A DNA stretch of 64,000 bases from Candidatus Avedoeria danica (GCA_016703025.1 JADJCV010000004.1:744001-808000); one strand, 5' to 3'; shown: positions 17,874 through 26,810, numbered from the stretch's first letter. Numbers and translations: made by a program. The notes: generated by a model from the letters alone, not told the origin.

Positions 17874-18857
17874 TCATGCGGCCGCCGGCAGCGGGGCGTG
17901 GCGGTCGAGCGCGGTCCGGAGCCACGAGCTCTCGTCGTAGATCAGCCGGCGCAGCGCCAGGCGCTCTTTGCTCATCGGGCCGTCGCCGTTGATCACGCGC
18001 TTGAACTCGTCCCAGTCCGGCTGGGTGATGATCCAGTCGCCGGTCTGCGGATCCTTGTGCAGGTCCTTGTCCGGGATGTCGAAGCCGAGCTCGATCATCT
18101 TCGGGACGAACTTGCGCAGGAACTCCTGGCGCTGCTCGTCGTTGCTCTTGGGCTTCACGCCCCAGCGGTGGAGGATCCCGGTGTGGACGCTCTGCTTGTC
18201 CGGCGGGCCGAAGAACATCATCGTGGGCCACCACCACCGCTTGAACGCTTCCTGGGCCATATCGCGCTGCTTGCGCGTACCGGTGGCCAGCGCCACCGTC
18301 ACGTCGTAGCCCTGCTTGAGGTGGAACGCCTCCTCGTACGTGATCCGCTTCAGCGCGCGGGCGTACGGCCCGTACGAGCCCGTCGCCATGATCGTCTGGT
18401 TCACCACCGCCGCCCCGTCGATCAGCCAGCCGACCATCGCGATGTCGCCCCACGTCTCGGCCGGGTAGTTGAAGACGTTGGAGTACTTGGAGGTGCCGTT
18501 CAACAGCTCCTCGATCATCTGCGTCCGCGGCTTGCCGAGCGTCTCCGCGGCCCGATAGAGGTACAGCGCGTGCCCGACCTCGTCCTGCACCTTGGCGATC
18601 AGCGCCAGCTTCCTCTTGAACGAGGGCGCAAACGGAATCCACTGTCCTTCCGGCAGCGCGCCCATCAGCTCGCTGTTCGCGTGCTGCTGGATGAGCCGCG
18701 TCAGCTGGCGCCGGTAGTCGCCCGGCATCCAATCCCCCGGCTCGATCCGCTCGCCGCGCGCGATCCGACCCTCGAACGCGATGAGCGCGTCGGGATCGCT
18801 CGTCGCCTCGGGGACGTCGGGCAGCGGGCCGAGGGGCAGTTCGGACATCGTGACCAC
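17874..18857 (-). CDS. paaA: 1,2-phenylacetyl-CoA epoxidase, catalytic subunit PaaA
   Basis: 327 residues from GTG 18857. The start is chosen because GGAGG lies seven bases upstream; ATG 18848 is the alternative but has poor spacing. It shows the diiron ferritin-like core (KVQDEVGHALYLYRAAETLG, ITYEEAFHLKQGYD, WWWPTMMFFGPPD) and the C-terminal KDLHKDPQTGDW segment. PaaA carries the diiron site that epoxidises phenylacetyl-CoA. First gene of paaABCD, with a promoter just upstream. No paaE (electron-transfer reductase) follows. Confidence 0.95.
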   Translation of the reverse strand: MVTMSELPLGPLPDVPEATSDPDALIAFEGRIARGERIEPGDWMPGDYRRQLTRLIQQHANSELMGALPEGQWIPFAPSFKRKLALIAKVQDEVGHALYLYRAAETLGKPRTQMIEELLNGTSKYSNVFNYPAETWGDIAMVGWLIDGAAVVNQTIMATGSYGPYARALKRITYEEAFHLKQGYDVTVALATGTRKQRDMAQEAFKRWWWPTMMFFGPPDKQSVHTGILHRWGVKPKSNDEQRQEFLRKFVPKMIELGFDIPDKDLHKDPQTGDWIITQPDWDEFKRVINGDGPMSKERLALRRLIYDESSWLRTALDRHAPLPAAA

Positions 18858-18907
18858 GGCAGGACCTCCAGCAGGGGCGGCGGACGGGAGTGCTTCGGAC
18901 GTCGCCA

Positions 18908-18936
18908 ACGGTAGTGGGCAGCCGGTATGGCGTCAA
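18908..18936 (-). promoter_or_regulatory. Promoter of the paaABCD operon
   Basis: Minus strand TTGACG (18936-18931), a 17-base spacer and TACCGT (18913-18908). Transcription would start near 18901, with a leader of about 44 nt before GTG 18857. The -10 box is a modest match. Confidence 0.5.
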
Positions 18937-18997
18937 CCTTGGCCGACGGTCGACGCCGGAGCCGCCTGCCTCGGCCCCAACCGTCCCCTCCCCAACC

Positions 18998-19060
18998 GTC
19001 CCTCCCCCAGAATTGGGGGAGGGACAGGCCGGCAAAGCCGGCCAGGGAGGGGGCCCTCCC
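18998..19060. repeat. Cluster of three GC-rich inverted repeats
   Basis: A perfect 12-bp stem (GTCCCTCCCCCA / TGGGGGAGGGAC, loop GAAT, 18998-19025) is followed by GGCCGGC-AAA-GCCGGCC (19027-19043) and GGGAGGG-GG-CCCTCCC (19045-19060). It lies after the stop of the propeller lipoprotein gene and before the paa promoter. No T-run follows on either strand, so it is either a Rho-independent-like transcript end or a dispersed intergenic palindrome family. Confidence 0.6.
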
Positions 19061-19140
19061 CGCACACGAAACAGGCCGGAGAGCATCCCTGCCCCCCGGC
19101 CCGTCTTCGTGCTCCTCGAGCGGCCAGGCCGCCCGTTGCG

Positions 19141-20556
19141 CTATTCCTTGGGCGTCGGGACCGGGCACTTGGCCGACGAGAGGTGGGTGTACACCCCGAC
19201 GCGGTTGCCGATGCCGGGCGCGCTGATGCTGAACACGGCGCGATCCGCCGCGGCGCTGCCGTAGATCGGCAGCGGCAGGACCTTCACGTCGCGCGGGTAG
19301 TGCTCGGTCAGCGGCTCGAACGTCGCCTTCGTGAGGTCGCCGCCCTCGGCCGTGAAGCGGAACACGTGCTTCTCCCACGTGAAGAGGAGCACGTTCTCAC
19401 CGACGAGCGTCACGAACGACGGCACCGTCTTCCAGTTCGCCTGGCGCTTGATGATCCCGACGCCGCCGATCGTCTTGCCGTCCTTGGCCGCCGTGAGATG
19501 GTGGATGGACGTGTCGCCGAAGGACTCGGACGTGCTGTTCGCGGTGGTGACGACGAACAGGGACGCGCCGTCGCCGGCCCAGGCGATCTGCGGCTGCGTC
19601 GTGTTCTCGAACGCGTGGACCAGCGTCGGCTTGCCGGTGGCGAAGTCCAGGATCTGGACCGCCCAGCCGCCGATGCCGAGCGCCGTGGCGTAAGCGAGCT
19701 TGGTGCTGTCCGGCGCCCAGATGAGCTGCGCGCCGTTGGCCGTGATCGCCGGCTTGCGGTCGATCTCGATCGACGTGGCGGGCGTCGGCAGCTCGTTGCT
19801 CACCACGATCGCGTTGTCCGTGCCGAGGCTGTACACGAGGATCTTGTCGGCCTCGAGATCGTAGCCGCGCAGCTCGCTCAGGTCGCCGACGATGGCCGCC
19901 AACTTGTTGCCGTCCGGTGAGAGGCTGAACGTCTGGATCGCCTCCTGGTTGAGGTCGTCGTTGAGCTTCACGACCGCCAGCCCGCCGCCGTCGCCGGGAC
20001 GCAGGCTGGCCGACGCGCCGATCGGCGGGACGTTGCCGCTGTACAAGCTGGCCAAGCCGCCGGCCAGGTTCTTGCGCGACACGGCCAGCACGATCCGATT
20101 GCCGTCCGCACCGACCTGCACCTGCTCGAGCTTCTCGGCGATCTGGACCGGGCGGATCGGCGTCGGCCGCAGCACGTCCACCGTGGCGTATGGCTCGATG
20201 ACGACCTCGGAGTTCCACGTCGATGCGATCGGGCGCACGCGCCCGAGCTTGACGTCGTACTCGTAGACGGCCCGGCTGTCCCGGCCCCACGCGTTCTTGT
20301 CGACGTTCGAGGGCAGCTCGGTCGAGATGTAGTACTCCCGCCCGCCGTCGGCCGTCGCGGCAATGGACGAAACGCCGGAGCCGTAGCTCTCGAGGCACGC
20401 TGAGCCGTACGTGGACGGCGCAACCGCCTTGTCGGGCTCGGGCGTACCGCCGAAGATCCCGCTCACCACATCGCAAGCGCTGATGCTGAGCGCGAGTCCC
20501 GCCATGGACGCGAGCGCCGCGATTCGACCCGAATAGGCCGTCTGCGTCAAGGCCAT
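19141..20556 (-). CDS. Lipoprotein with beta-propeller-like (TolB/PD40-type) repeats
   Basis: 471 residues from ATG 20556, with AGGAGA 8 bases upstream. The signal peptide ends in the lipobox SISAC with Cys28. The mature part has repeating blocks of the type SLSPDGNKLAAIVGD, IWAPDSTKLAYATAL and IAWAGDGASLFVVTT, characteristic of six- or seven-bladed TolB-like propellers. It may read out or bind an extracytoplasmic ligand, but no pathway can be named. Monocistronic by appearance, divergent from ctaB. Confidence 0.75.
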   Translation of the reverse strand: MALTQTAYSGRIAALASMAGLALSISACDVVSGIFGGTPEPDKAVAPSTYGSACLESYGSGVSSIAATADGGREYYISTELPSNVDKNAWGRDSRAVYEYDVKLGRVRPIASTWNSEVVIEPYATVDVLRPTPIRPVQIAEKLEQVQVGADGNRIVLAVSRKNLAGGLASLYSGNVPPIGASASLRPGDGGGLAVVKLNDDLNQEAIQTFSLSPDGNKLAAIVGDLSELRGYDLEADKILVYSLGTDNAIVVSNELPTPATSIEIDRKPAITANGAQLIWAPDSTKLAYATALGIGGWAVQILDFATGKPTLVHAFENTTQPQIAWAGDGASLFVVTTANSTSESFGDTSIHHLTAAKDGKTIGGVGIIKRQANWKTVPSFVTLVGENVLLFTWEKHVFRFTAEGGDLTKATFEPLTEHYPRDVKVLPLPIYGSAAADRAVFSISAPGIGNRVGVYTHLSSAKCPVPTPKE

Positions 20557-20967
20557 TCGCTGCTCTCCTGTGTGCAAGTGACGTGATCGTTGGAAGACAC
20601 CGCCCATCGGCCGCAGCGAGATGCGGGCCACCGAACGGTCGATCTGCCTCAAGAAGTGCCGTTCCCCGCCACCGATTGCGACGGCACCCCGAATACCCCA
20701 GTTCCCCAGCGCGCAAGTGTACCCAACAGTTGCCGACACTTCCTTGACTGGAAGCGGACGATCAACTGACAAAGGGCCGCCCGCCTGCGCGCGTGGCCGC
20801 CATATCTTTGCGATTCGCCGCTGTCTGTCAAGCCGAAGGAGGCGGATCGTCCGGGCGCCGAGCGCCGTCCGACGGCGGCGCGAGCCGTATAATGGGCCGT
20901 CGACGGCGCCCCGATGCGCTGGGCACCCGCGTAAGGCGGGCTGCCAGGCCGACAAACGGAGGCGCGC
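20557..20967. other. 411-bp divergent intergenic region
   Basis: Lies between the propeller lipoprotein (minus) and ctaB (plus). On the plus strand it carries TATAAT for ctaB. On the minus strand TTGACA (20831-20826) has only a weak -10 (GATATG) at 19-base spacing, so the lipoprotein promoter is not settled. No gene is supported in the remainder. Confidence 0.5.
20888..20893 (+). promoter_or_regulatory. -10 element of ctaB promoter
   Basis: Perfect TATAAT. No good -35 hexamer is seen at 16-18 bases, so it may depend on an activator or a different sigma factor. Transcription from about 20900 leaves a leader of about 68 nt. Confidence 0.5.
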
Positions 20968-21990
20968 ATGGTCCCACAACACGAGGCCCGGTTCGGGGCC
21001 GGGATCGACAATGGGATCGACCATGGGATCGACCATGGGATCGACACGGGGATCGACCACGGGGTCGAATTCGGGATCGACGCCGGGACGGAAGCTCTTC
21101 CCACCGTTCGTCCCGGCGCGTCTGCGCCGGCCGGCACGCTGTCGTCCGACCTCCTCGCCCTCGTCCGCCCGCGCCTTGCCACGCTTGGCCTCGCCGTCGT
21201 CGCCCTGTCGTACGTGATCGCGCAGCCGACGGAGCACGATCCGCAGCGGCTGGTCGCGCTCCTCGTCGGCAGCGCGCTGGCGCTGTGCGGTTCGAGCGCG
21301 CTGAACCAAGTGGCGGAGTGGCGGCGCGACGCCCAGATGCGGCGCACGGCGTCGCGGCCGATCCCGATGGGCCGGCTCAAGCCGTGGGCGGCCGGCATGT
21401 TCGGCGGGATTCTGGCCGTGGCCGGCGTGAGGGTGCTGTGGGGCGTCGAGCCGCTCGCGGCGTGGGCCGCCATCGGCGGCGTGCTGAGCTACGTCGGGGT
21501 GTACACGCCGTTGAAGACCCACACCCCGCTCGCGACGATCGTCGGGTCCGTGCCCGGTGCGCTGCCCGTGTTGATGGGCTGGGCCGTGGCGCGCGGTGAG
21601 ATCGATCTGGCCGGCTGGACGCTGTTCGCCATCCTGTTCGTCTGGCAGCTGCCGCACTTCCTGGCGATCGCGTGGATGTACCGCGTGGACTACGCCCGGG
21701 CCGGCTTCCGGATCCTGCCCGACGGCGAGGCGGCCGCCGGGTTCGTCGCCCGCCAGATCGTCGCCTCAACGGTGCTGCTCGTCGCGGCCAGCATGTTGCC
21801 GCTGGGCGTCGGGTTGGTCGGCGGCCCGTACGCCGTGTGCGCGCTCGCGCTCGGCGCCGCGTTCCTCGCCGCCTCGATCCAGTTCGCCCGCCAACGGACC
21901 GGTGCGGCGGCGCGCCGCGTCCTGAAGGTATCCGTGATCTACCTGCCGCTGTTGTTCGCGGCGCTGGCATGGTTCAACGTGCCGCGCTGA
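20968..21990 (+). CDS. ctaB: Protoheme IX farnesyltransferase (heme o synthase)
   Basis: UbiA-superfamily integral membrane enzyme that transfers farnesyl to heme b to form heme o, for heme-copper oxidases. GGAGG precedes the ATG. The aspartate-rich motif NQVAEWRRDAQMRRTASRP is at about residues 113-131, YVGVYTPLKTHTPLATIVGS and WQLPHFLAIAWMYRVDYARAG follow, and eight or nine hydrophobic segments are seen. 340 residues. Residues 11-40 are an unusual hydrophilic run of GID(H/N/T) repeats not found in standard members. No other oxidase genes lie nearby. Confidence 0.93.
   Translation: MVPQHEARFGAGIDNGIDHGIDHGIDTGIDHGVEFGIDAGTEALPTVRPGASAPAGTLSSDLLALVRPRLATLGLAVVALSYVIAQPTEHDPQRLVALLVGSALALCGSSALNQVAEWRRDAQMRRTASRPIPMGRLKPWAAGMFGGILAVAGVRVLWGVEPLAAWAAIGGVLSYVGVYTPLKTHTPLATIVGSVPGALPVLMGWAVARGEIDLAGWTLFAILFVWQLPHFLAIAWMYRVDYARAGFRILPDGEAAAGFVARQIVASTVLLVAASMLPLGVGLVGGPYAVCALALGAAFLAASIQFARQRTGAAARRVLKVSVIYLPLLFAALAWFNVPR
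20997..21090 (+). repeat. 12-bp tandem repeats within the ctaB 5' end
   Basis: The unit GGGATCGACCAT is repeated with small changes about seven times, always in frame, encoding GIDN-GIDH-GIDH-GIDT-GIDH-GVEF-GIDA. The later units are more diverged. It enlarges the cytoplasmic N-terminus ahead of the first membrane helix. Confidence 0.8.
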
Positions 21991-21997
21991 GACCGTT

Positions 21998-22627
21998 TCA
22001 GATGAGCAGCTGGTAGCCGAGCCCGCGCTTGTGGGCGACGATCGGCGTGCCCGGGGCCACATCGGCCAGCCGCTTGCGCAGCCGGCGCACGAGCCCTTCG
22101 ATCGCCAGGTCGGAGACGCCGTCGGTGAACCCCGGATAGCACCGGGCGCACACCTCTTCGCGCGTGAACACCCGGCCGGGCTCGCTGGCCAGCAATTCGA
22201 TCAGGAGGTACTGCGGCACGGTCAGCGGCGGCTCGATCGGCTGGCCGTTCAGGACGACGCGCCGGTTCTCGGCGTCGACCCGCAGCCGCAGCCGGCGCCC
22301 CTCGGCGGTCCACGCCGTCGCGTCGCCGTCCAGGAACACGAAGCGGTAGTTCGGCGGGATCTCGATCGTGTCGCCGTCGCGCAGGCGCGTCGCGCGGTCG
22401 ATCGCGTTGCCGTTCAGCCGGACGCCGTTGCGGCTCTCGAGGTCGAAGAGCATCCAGTGGTCGCCCTCATGGCGGATGGACACGTGCCGCCGCGACACCT
22501 CGCGGTCGGCCAGCACGACGTCGCAGCTGTCGGACCGGCCGATCGTCAGCGCGCTGCTTTCCAGGGTCCACCGCGCGGACGGACGGCCCGGACCTTCCTG
22601 CAGGATCAACAAGCTTCGAATCGACAT
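21998..22627 (-). CDS. FHA domain and winged-helix (OmpR-type) protein
   Basis: 209 residues. The N-terminal FHA domain has TIGRSDSCDVVLAD, VSRRHVSI and SRNGVRLNG, the phosphothreonine-binding residues Arg, Ser and Asn in their usual places. The C-terminal winged helix resembles the OmpR/PhoB output domain (LTVPQYLLIELLASEPGRVFTREEVCARCYP, then LVRRLRKRL and KRGLGYQL). No receiver domain is present. The gene is divergent from a Ser/Thr kinase, so phosphothreonine-dependent control of DNA binding is plausible. Target genes are unknown. It starts at ATG 22627. Confidence 0.9.
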   Translation of the reverse strand: MSIRSLLILQEGPGRPSARWTLESSALTIGRSDSCDVVLADREVSRRHVSIRHEGDHWMLFDLESRNGVRLNGNAIDRATRLRDGDTIEIPPNYRFVFLDGDATAWTAEGRRLRLRVDAENRRVVLNGQPIEPPLTVPQYLLIELLASEPGRVFTREEVCARCYPGFTDGVSDLAIEGLVRRLRKRLADVAPGTPIVAHKRGLGYQLLI

Positions 22628-22722
22628 CGCTGCCTCGTGGTGACCGACTGTTCGTGGACCGCGTCGGCTGTCCATTGCCGGCGTCGACCCGCATCGCACT
22701 GGCTTCGCTCCGCGTCCGGGCG

Positions 22723-22751
22723 TTGACGCGGGCGCCGCTTGGCCGTAGCCT
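22723..22751 (+). promoter_or_regulatory. Promoter of the Ser/Thr kinase gene
   Basis: TTGACG (22723-22728), 17-base spacer, TAGCCT (22746-22751). Transcription would start near 22758, giving a leader of about 62 nt before ATG 22820. The opposite-strand promoter for the FHA gene was not clearly seen. Confidence 0.5.
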
Positions 22752-22819
22752 ACCCGCCACCGCCGGTTGGTGACAAGCCTGCGAAATCCGTCGCCCCCCA
22801 AGAACGCCTTCGACGCACC

Positions 22820-23839
22820 ATGGCCACGAACCGAACCCTCCTCCATCGGCGCTACCGTGTGGTCTCGCCCATCGGTGCCGGCGGCAGCGGCTCCGTCTGG
22901 CTGGCCGACGATCAGCGCTTGCCGGGACGCCAGTGCGCCGTCAAGGAGATCGTCGTCCCGGCAGACCTACCCGCGGCGGAGACCGCCGTGCTCCGCCGGT
23001 CGCTGCACGCCGAAGCGACGACCCTTGCGCGTCTCGACCACCCGGCGCTGCCCAAGGTGTCGGACTGCTTCGACGGTGCGCCGTCGGCCGCGGCGGGCGC
23101 CGGCGTCCGGCACTACCTCGTCATGGACTTCGTGCCCGGTCGCGACCTGCTGGCCGTGCTCGAGGACGCGCGCTGCCGCGACCGCCAGATCGACGAGACC
23201 GAGCTCTGGTCGTGGGCCGAGGCGCTGTGCGAGGTGCTCCACTACCTGCACACGCAGCGACCGCCGGTGATCCACCGCGACATCAAGCCCTCCAACCTCA
23301 AGCTGACGCCGGACGGCCAGCTCAAGCTCGTCGACTTCGGCCTCGCCCTCGAGGTGCGATCCGACGACGGCTCCGCGCGCACGGTGGCCACCGGCGCCGG
23401 TACACGCGCCTACCAGCCGCTCGAGCAGTACGGCGATGGGGCGGCCCTGGACGCCCGGGCCGACATCTACAGCCTTGGGGCGACGCTCTACCACCTGCTG
23501 ACCGGCCGCGCGCCCGCGAGCGCAAGCGAACGCTTCATCGACCCGGCCGCGCTGGCCGATCCGCGTGCGCTGCGCCCGTCCGCGCGGACCGCCCTCGGGA
23601 ACATTGCGATGGCGTGCCTCGCCCTGCACCCGGACGACCGGCCCGAGAGCATCGCGGCCGTGCGCCGCATGCTGCGCGCCGGGACGCCGGGCGGTTCGGC
23701 GATGGTCGTTGCGGACCCCGCCGCGCCGCGGTCCGCGCCGGCGGACGCGTGGTGGTCCGAGCTGCGCCGGCGGCCGTTCCGGCTGGCGCTGGCGGCGGGG
23801 CTGGCGGTGGCGGCGGCCGTGATCAGTCTGCTGGGCTAG
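22820..23839 (+). CDS. Ser/Thr protein kinase, membrane-anchored
   Basis: 339 residues. A complete Hanks-type kinase: Gly loop GAGGSGSVWL (20-28), Lys42 in CAVKEI, HRDIKPSNL (152-160) and DFGLA (172-176). Near residue 198 YQPLEQYGDG replaces the common APE region and is typical of this bacterial subfamily. A hydrophobic segment near the C-terminus (LALAAGLAVAAAVISLL) would fix it in the membrane without an external sensor domain. It is divergent from the FHA-winged-helix gene and ends 17 bp inside the convergent glycosidase gene. Confidence 0.95.
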   Translation: MATNRTLLHRRYRVVSPIGAGGSGSVWLADDQRLPGRQCAVKEIVVPADLPAAETAVLRRSLHAEATTLARLDHPALPKVSDCFDGAPSAAAGAGVRHYLVMDFVPGRDLLAVLEDARCRDRQIDETELWSWAEALCEVLHYLHTQRPPVIHRDIKPSNLKLTPDGQLKLVDFGLALEVRSDDGSARTVATGAGTRAYQPLEQYGDGAALDARADIYSLGATLYHLLTGRAPASASERFIDPAALADPRALRPSARTALGNIAMACLALHPDDRPESIAAVRRMLRAGTPGGSAMVVADPAAPRSAPADAWWSELRRRPFRLALAAGLAVAAAVISLLG

Positions 23840-26810
23840 TCATCCGGCTGCCGGGCTGACCGTCGGCCCGTGCCCGATCGCGTCGCCCGCGCGATCCGAC
23901 GCTGGCGGCGAGTGCCGCGACGACCGCGCCCGCCCCCGAAACGACCAAGCTGTCCACCCCCGCCACCCAGCCCGGTGGCCGGCCGATCGCGCCGAGCCGG
24001 AGCGCCGCGGCGTACGCGCAATACCCGGCCAGGGAAGCCGAGGCGACGGTCAGCGCCCGCCCGACCGCGGCGCCGCGATCCGCGCGGCGGACGACCGCGA
24101 GGCCCGCGGCAGCGGTGAGCGCCGTCGCGAGCGCCACGAGGAGGTCGATCGGGCCGGGGCCGGACGGAGGGGTGCCGTCGGCGGCACGGGGTTCCCGCTG
24201 TCCGGGCCCGCCCGGAGCGGCCGGTGTGGCGGCCGGCGTCGCCGTCGGTGGCTGGGGCACTTCGATCCGGAGCGGTTCGGCTTCGGCGGCCGCGCCCGAG
24301 CGGGCGTGCAGCGTGATCATGCCGCCTGCGAGGAGCGTGACCGTGGCTTGCGCCACACCGTCCTTCGTCAGGAGCCGGCTGCCGGCGGGGTCGAGCGCGC
24401 CGGCCGGCTCGCTGCTCAGGTCGACGAGCGTGCCATCCGGCACCGGGTGCCCGTTCGCGTCGATGATGGGTCCGACATGGAGCGTGATGCGGCGCGGCGG
24501 CGGCCCCTTGCCGGGGTCGACGGCGGTCAGGACGAGCGGCAGCGCCGGGTCGGGGTCGAGACGGTCGGCCAGGTCGTAGCCCGCTTCCTCGACCGTTACG
24601 GGCGAGCGGCCGGCCGGCGTGCCGTCGCCGAACAGGGCGGCGACGGCGGCGTCGATGGCGGCCGGCAAGCGGGTGTAGGCGCTGATGTGCGCGTCGAGGC
24701 GCGCCGCGTTCGTCTCGTCGACATAATACGGGGGTCCGAACGAGAGCACGCCGATCCGCCCGTCGTGGACGGCGGCGATGCGGTAGAGCTGCGGCAGGAT
24801 CTGGCCGCGCAGCGCCCGGATCGCCTCGGGCTCGAGCTCTCCGAACGCGACGATGATCCAGTCGGCCCCCTCGAGCTCGGCCAGCACGGCCGCGGTGTCG
24901 AGCGTCGGGTCGCAGCCGAACAAGGCCGGCGGCGGCGTCGGGGCCGGGGTGGGGGTCGAAGCGGCGCCGTCGCCGGGGGTGGTTGGGGACGGTGCGTCGA
25001 CGGTGCCGGGGGCCGCGCCGTCGTCCGGCGGCGGCTCGGCGCCCCCCGGCATGTCCAGCGCCGGGCTGAGCGCCTGCTCGATCTGACACAGCGCGTACGA
25101 GCGGATGTCCTCCGGGGCGATCAGGCCGGCCCCCTGGCGTCCATAGCGCGCCAGCACCGTGCCCTCCAGCAACGTCGGGCCGGGCTCGGTCAGCCGCTGC
25201 CAGTCCGCGTCGGACAGACCGCACGACTCGAGCGGACAGGCCAGCGGGCCGCCGTCGTCCGTCAGCAGCCGCTGGGCGTTCCGCCGCTCGGGGTGGATGA
25301 GGACGAGCCGGTCGCCTCGGCCGGGCGGCACCTCCGGCAGCGTCCATGCGGTCAGCCCTTGGCCGACGATCCGCTGCACGACTTCGCGGCTGGCATCGCC
25401 GCCGACGGCGCCGACGGCGTCCGGCTTGGCCGCGACGCGTTCGGCCGCCCACGAAGGGTAGACGCGGTGCTTGGCGGCGAGCACGCGGGCCAGCGCGGTG
25501 TCCACCCGCATGCGGAAGGCAGGATCGCGCCGATAGGCGTCCGCGAAGTAGAGGACGGTGTCCTCGATGTTCGCGCGCATCTCCTGCCAGGCGTTGCGCT
25601 GCGCGAACTGCGCCAGGATCAGGACGTCGTTGCCGGCCATGAGCGCCTCGCGGGCGATCTGGCGGTGCGGGAACGTGCGACCGCTCGGATCGAACCATCG
25701 CTTGACGGCCGGCACGCCCAGCGAGTCCGACACGACGAGTCCGCCGCTGTTGTGCCACGCGCCGAACCGGAAGTGCTCGAGCGCGAAGAGCGTCGCCAGC
25801 CCCTGCCGATCGAACGAAACGGGCAGGCTGGCCTGCTGCGAGTTCCGGCTGAGGCCGCGGTAGCGGATGTGGGCCGTCATGAGGGCATCGGTCGAGGACG
25901 CGGCGTCGCCGCCGGGCGGGTCGGTCGTCACTTCTCCGAACGGGGGCAGCTCGATCGTCTCGAGGCTGGCGAAGTCTTTGGTGACCACCGAGACGTCCTG
26001 ATCGGGCAAGCGATCGCTGCCGCCGTGACCGGGGAAGTGCTTGGCCACGGTTAGGACGCGGCCGCCGCTGCCCGCGTGCACCCCGGCCACGTAGGCGCTG
26101 CCCATTCGCCCCACCCAGTACGGATGCCCGCCGAACGCCCGCGTGCCGATGTCGCCGCCGTTGTCGACGTGCGTGCTGGCCAACACGTCGAGCACCGGGC
26201 CGAGGACGACGTTCACGCCGACGGCGGCGAGTTCGCGGCCGGTGATCTCGCCGACGGCCGACGCATTGGCCGGGTCCCACGTGGCGCCGATGGACATCGC
26301 CGACGGGAGGGCCGTGAACCCCTCGCGCAGGTGGGTCAGCGGCGCGCCGTTGCCCTCGTGGTCCACCGCGATGAACAGCGGCACGCCGTCCGGTCGAGCC
26401 AGCGCCGTCCGTTGGATGTCGGCCGTCAGCTGGGCGATGTGCGCCGGCAGCGGCTCGCCGCGCCGGTTGACGAACACGTTGCTGCCGGTCTGGAGGACGA
26501 TGCCGCCGATGCCGAGTTCCCGGGCGAGGGGTGCGATCTCGTCGAGCGGCGCAGCGCTGTCCGGCGCGTACACGGCGACGAGCAGCAGCTGCGCCACTTT
26601 GCGTTCCGGGCTGAGCGCCGCCGGGTCGGCTTCGTCGATGGGCGGGGCGCCGGCGGTGGCGGCCGTGGTGGGCGGCGTCGGGGCGGCGCGCACGTGCCCG
26701 GCGGCGGCGGCAGCGGCGGTCGCCGCGCCAAGGGCGAGCGCAAGCGCGATCCGCGCGGCCGCAGCCACGCTACGCACCGGCGGCCGAGCGGCGCAGCCCC
26801 TGCGTGTCAT
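23823..26810 (-). CDS. Secreted family-3 glycoside hydrolase (beta-N-acetylhexosaminidase-like)
   Basis: 995 residues. An N-terminal signal sequence (IALALALGAATAAAAAAG) precedes the GH3 barrel (KVAQLLLVAVYAPDSAAP, FIAVDHEGN, VLTVAKHFPGHGGSD with KHFPGHG at 257-263, and the nucleophile Asp362 in GGLVVSDSLGV). The KHFPGHGGSD motif is that of NagZ-like hexosaminidases. The C-terminal half has a Pro/Thr-rich linker, an Ig-like strand region and three hydrophobic segments. Start uncertain: ATG 26810 overlaps the upstream TrpF-like gene by 41 bp, and GTG at 26777 or 26768 are alternatives. It may act on peptidoglycan or external glycans. Confidence 0.85.
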   Translation of the reverse strand: MTRRGCAARPPVRSVAAAARIALALALGAATAAAAAAGHVRAAPTPPTTAATAGAPPIDEADPAALSPERKVAQLLLVAVYAPDSAAPLDEIAPLARELGIGGIVLQTGSNVFVNRRGEPLPAHIAQLTADIQRTALARPDGVPLFIAVDHEGNGAPLTHLREGFTALPSAMSIGATWDPANASAVGEITGRELAAVGVNVVLGPVLDVLASTHVDNGGDIGTRAFGGHPYWVGRMGSAYVAGVHAGSGGRVLTVAKHFPGHGGSDRLPDQDVSVVTKDFASLETIELPPFGEVTTDPPGGDAASSTDALMTAHIRYRGLSRNSQQASLPVSFDRQGLATLFALEHFRFGAWHNSGGLVVSDSLGVPAVKRWFDPSGRTFPHRQIAREALMAGNDVLILAQFAQRNAWQEMRANIEDTVLYFADAYRRDPAFRMRVDTALARVLAAKHRVYPSWAAERVAAKPDAVGAVGGDASREVVQRIVGQGLTAWTLPEVPPGRGDRLVLIHPERRNAQRLLTDDGGPLACPLESCGLSDADWQRLTEPGPTLLEGTVLARYGRQGAGLIAPEDIRSYALCQIEQALSPALDMPGGAEPPPDDGAAPGTVDAPSPTTPGDGAASTPTPAPTPPPALFGCDPTLDTAAVLAELEGADWIIVAFGELEPEAIRALRGQILPQLYRIAAVHDGRIGVLSFGPPYYVDETNAARLDAHISAYTRLPAAIDAAVAALFGDGTPAGRSPVTVEEAGYDLADRLDPDPALPLVLTAVDPGKGPPPRRITLHVGPIIDANGHPVPDGTLVDLSSEPAGALDPAGSRLLTKDGVAQATVTLLAGGMITLHARSGAAAEAEPLRIEVPQPPTATPAATPAAPGGPGQREPRAADGTPPSGPGPIDLLVALATALTAAAGLAVVRRADRGAAVGRALTVASASLAGYCAYAAALRLGAIGRPPGWVAGVDSLVVSGAGAVVAALAASVGSRGRRDRARADGQPGSRMTSPAD

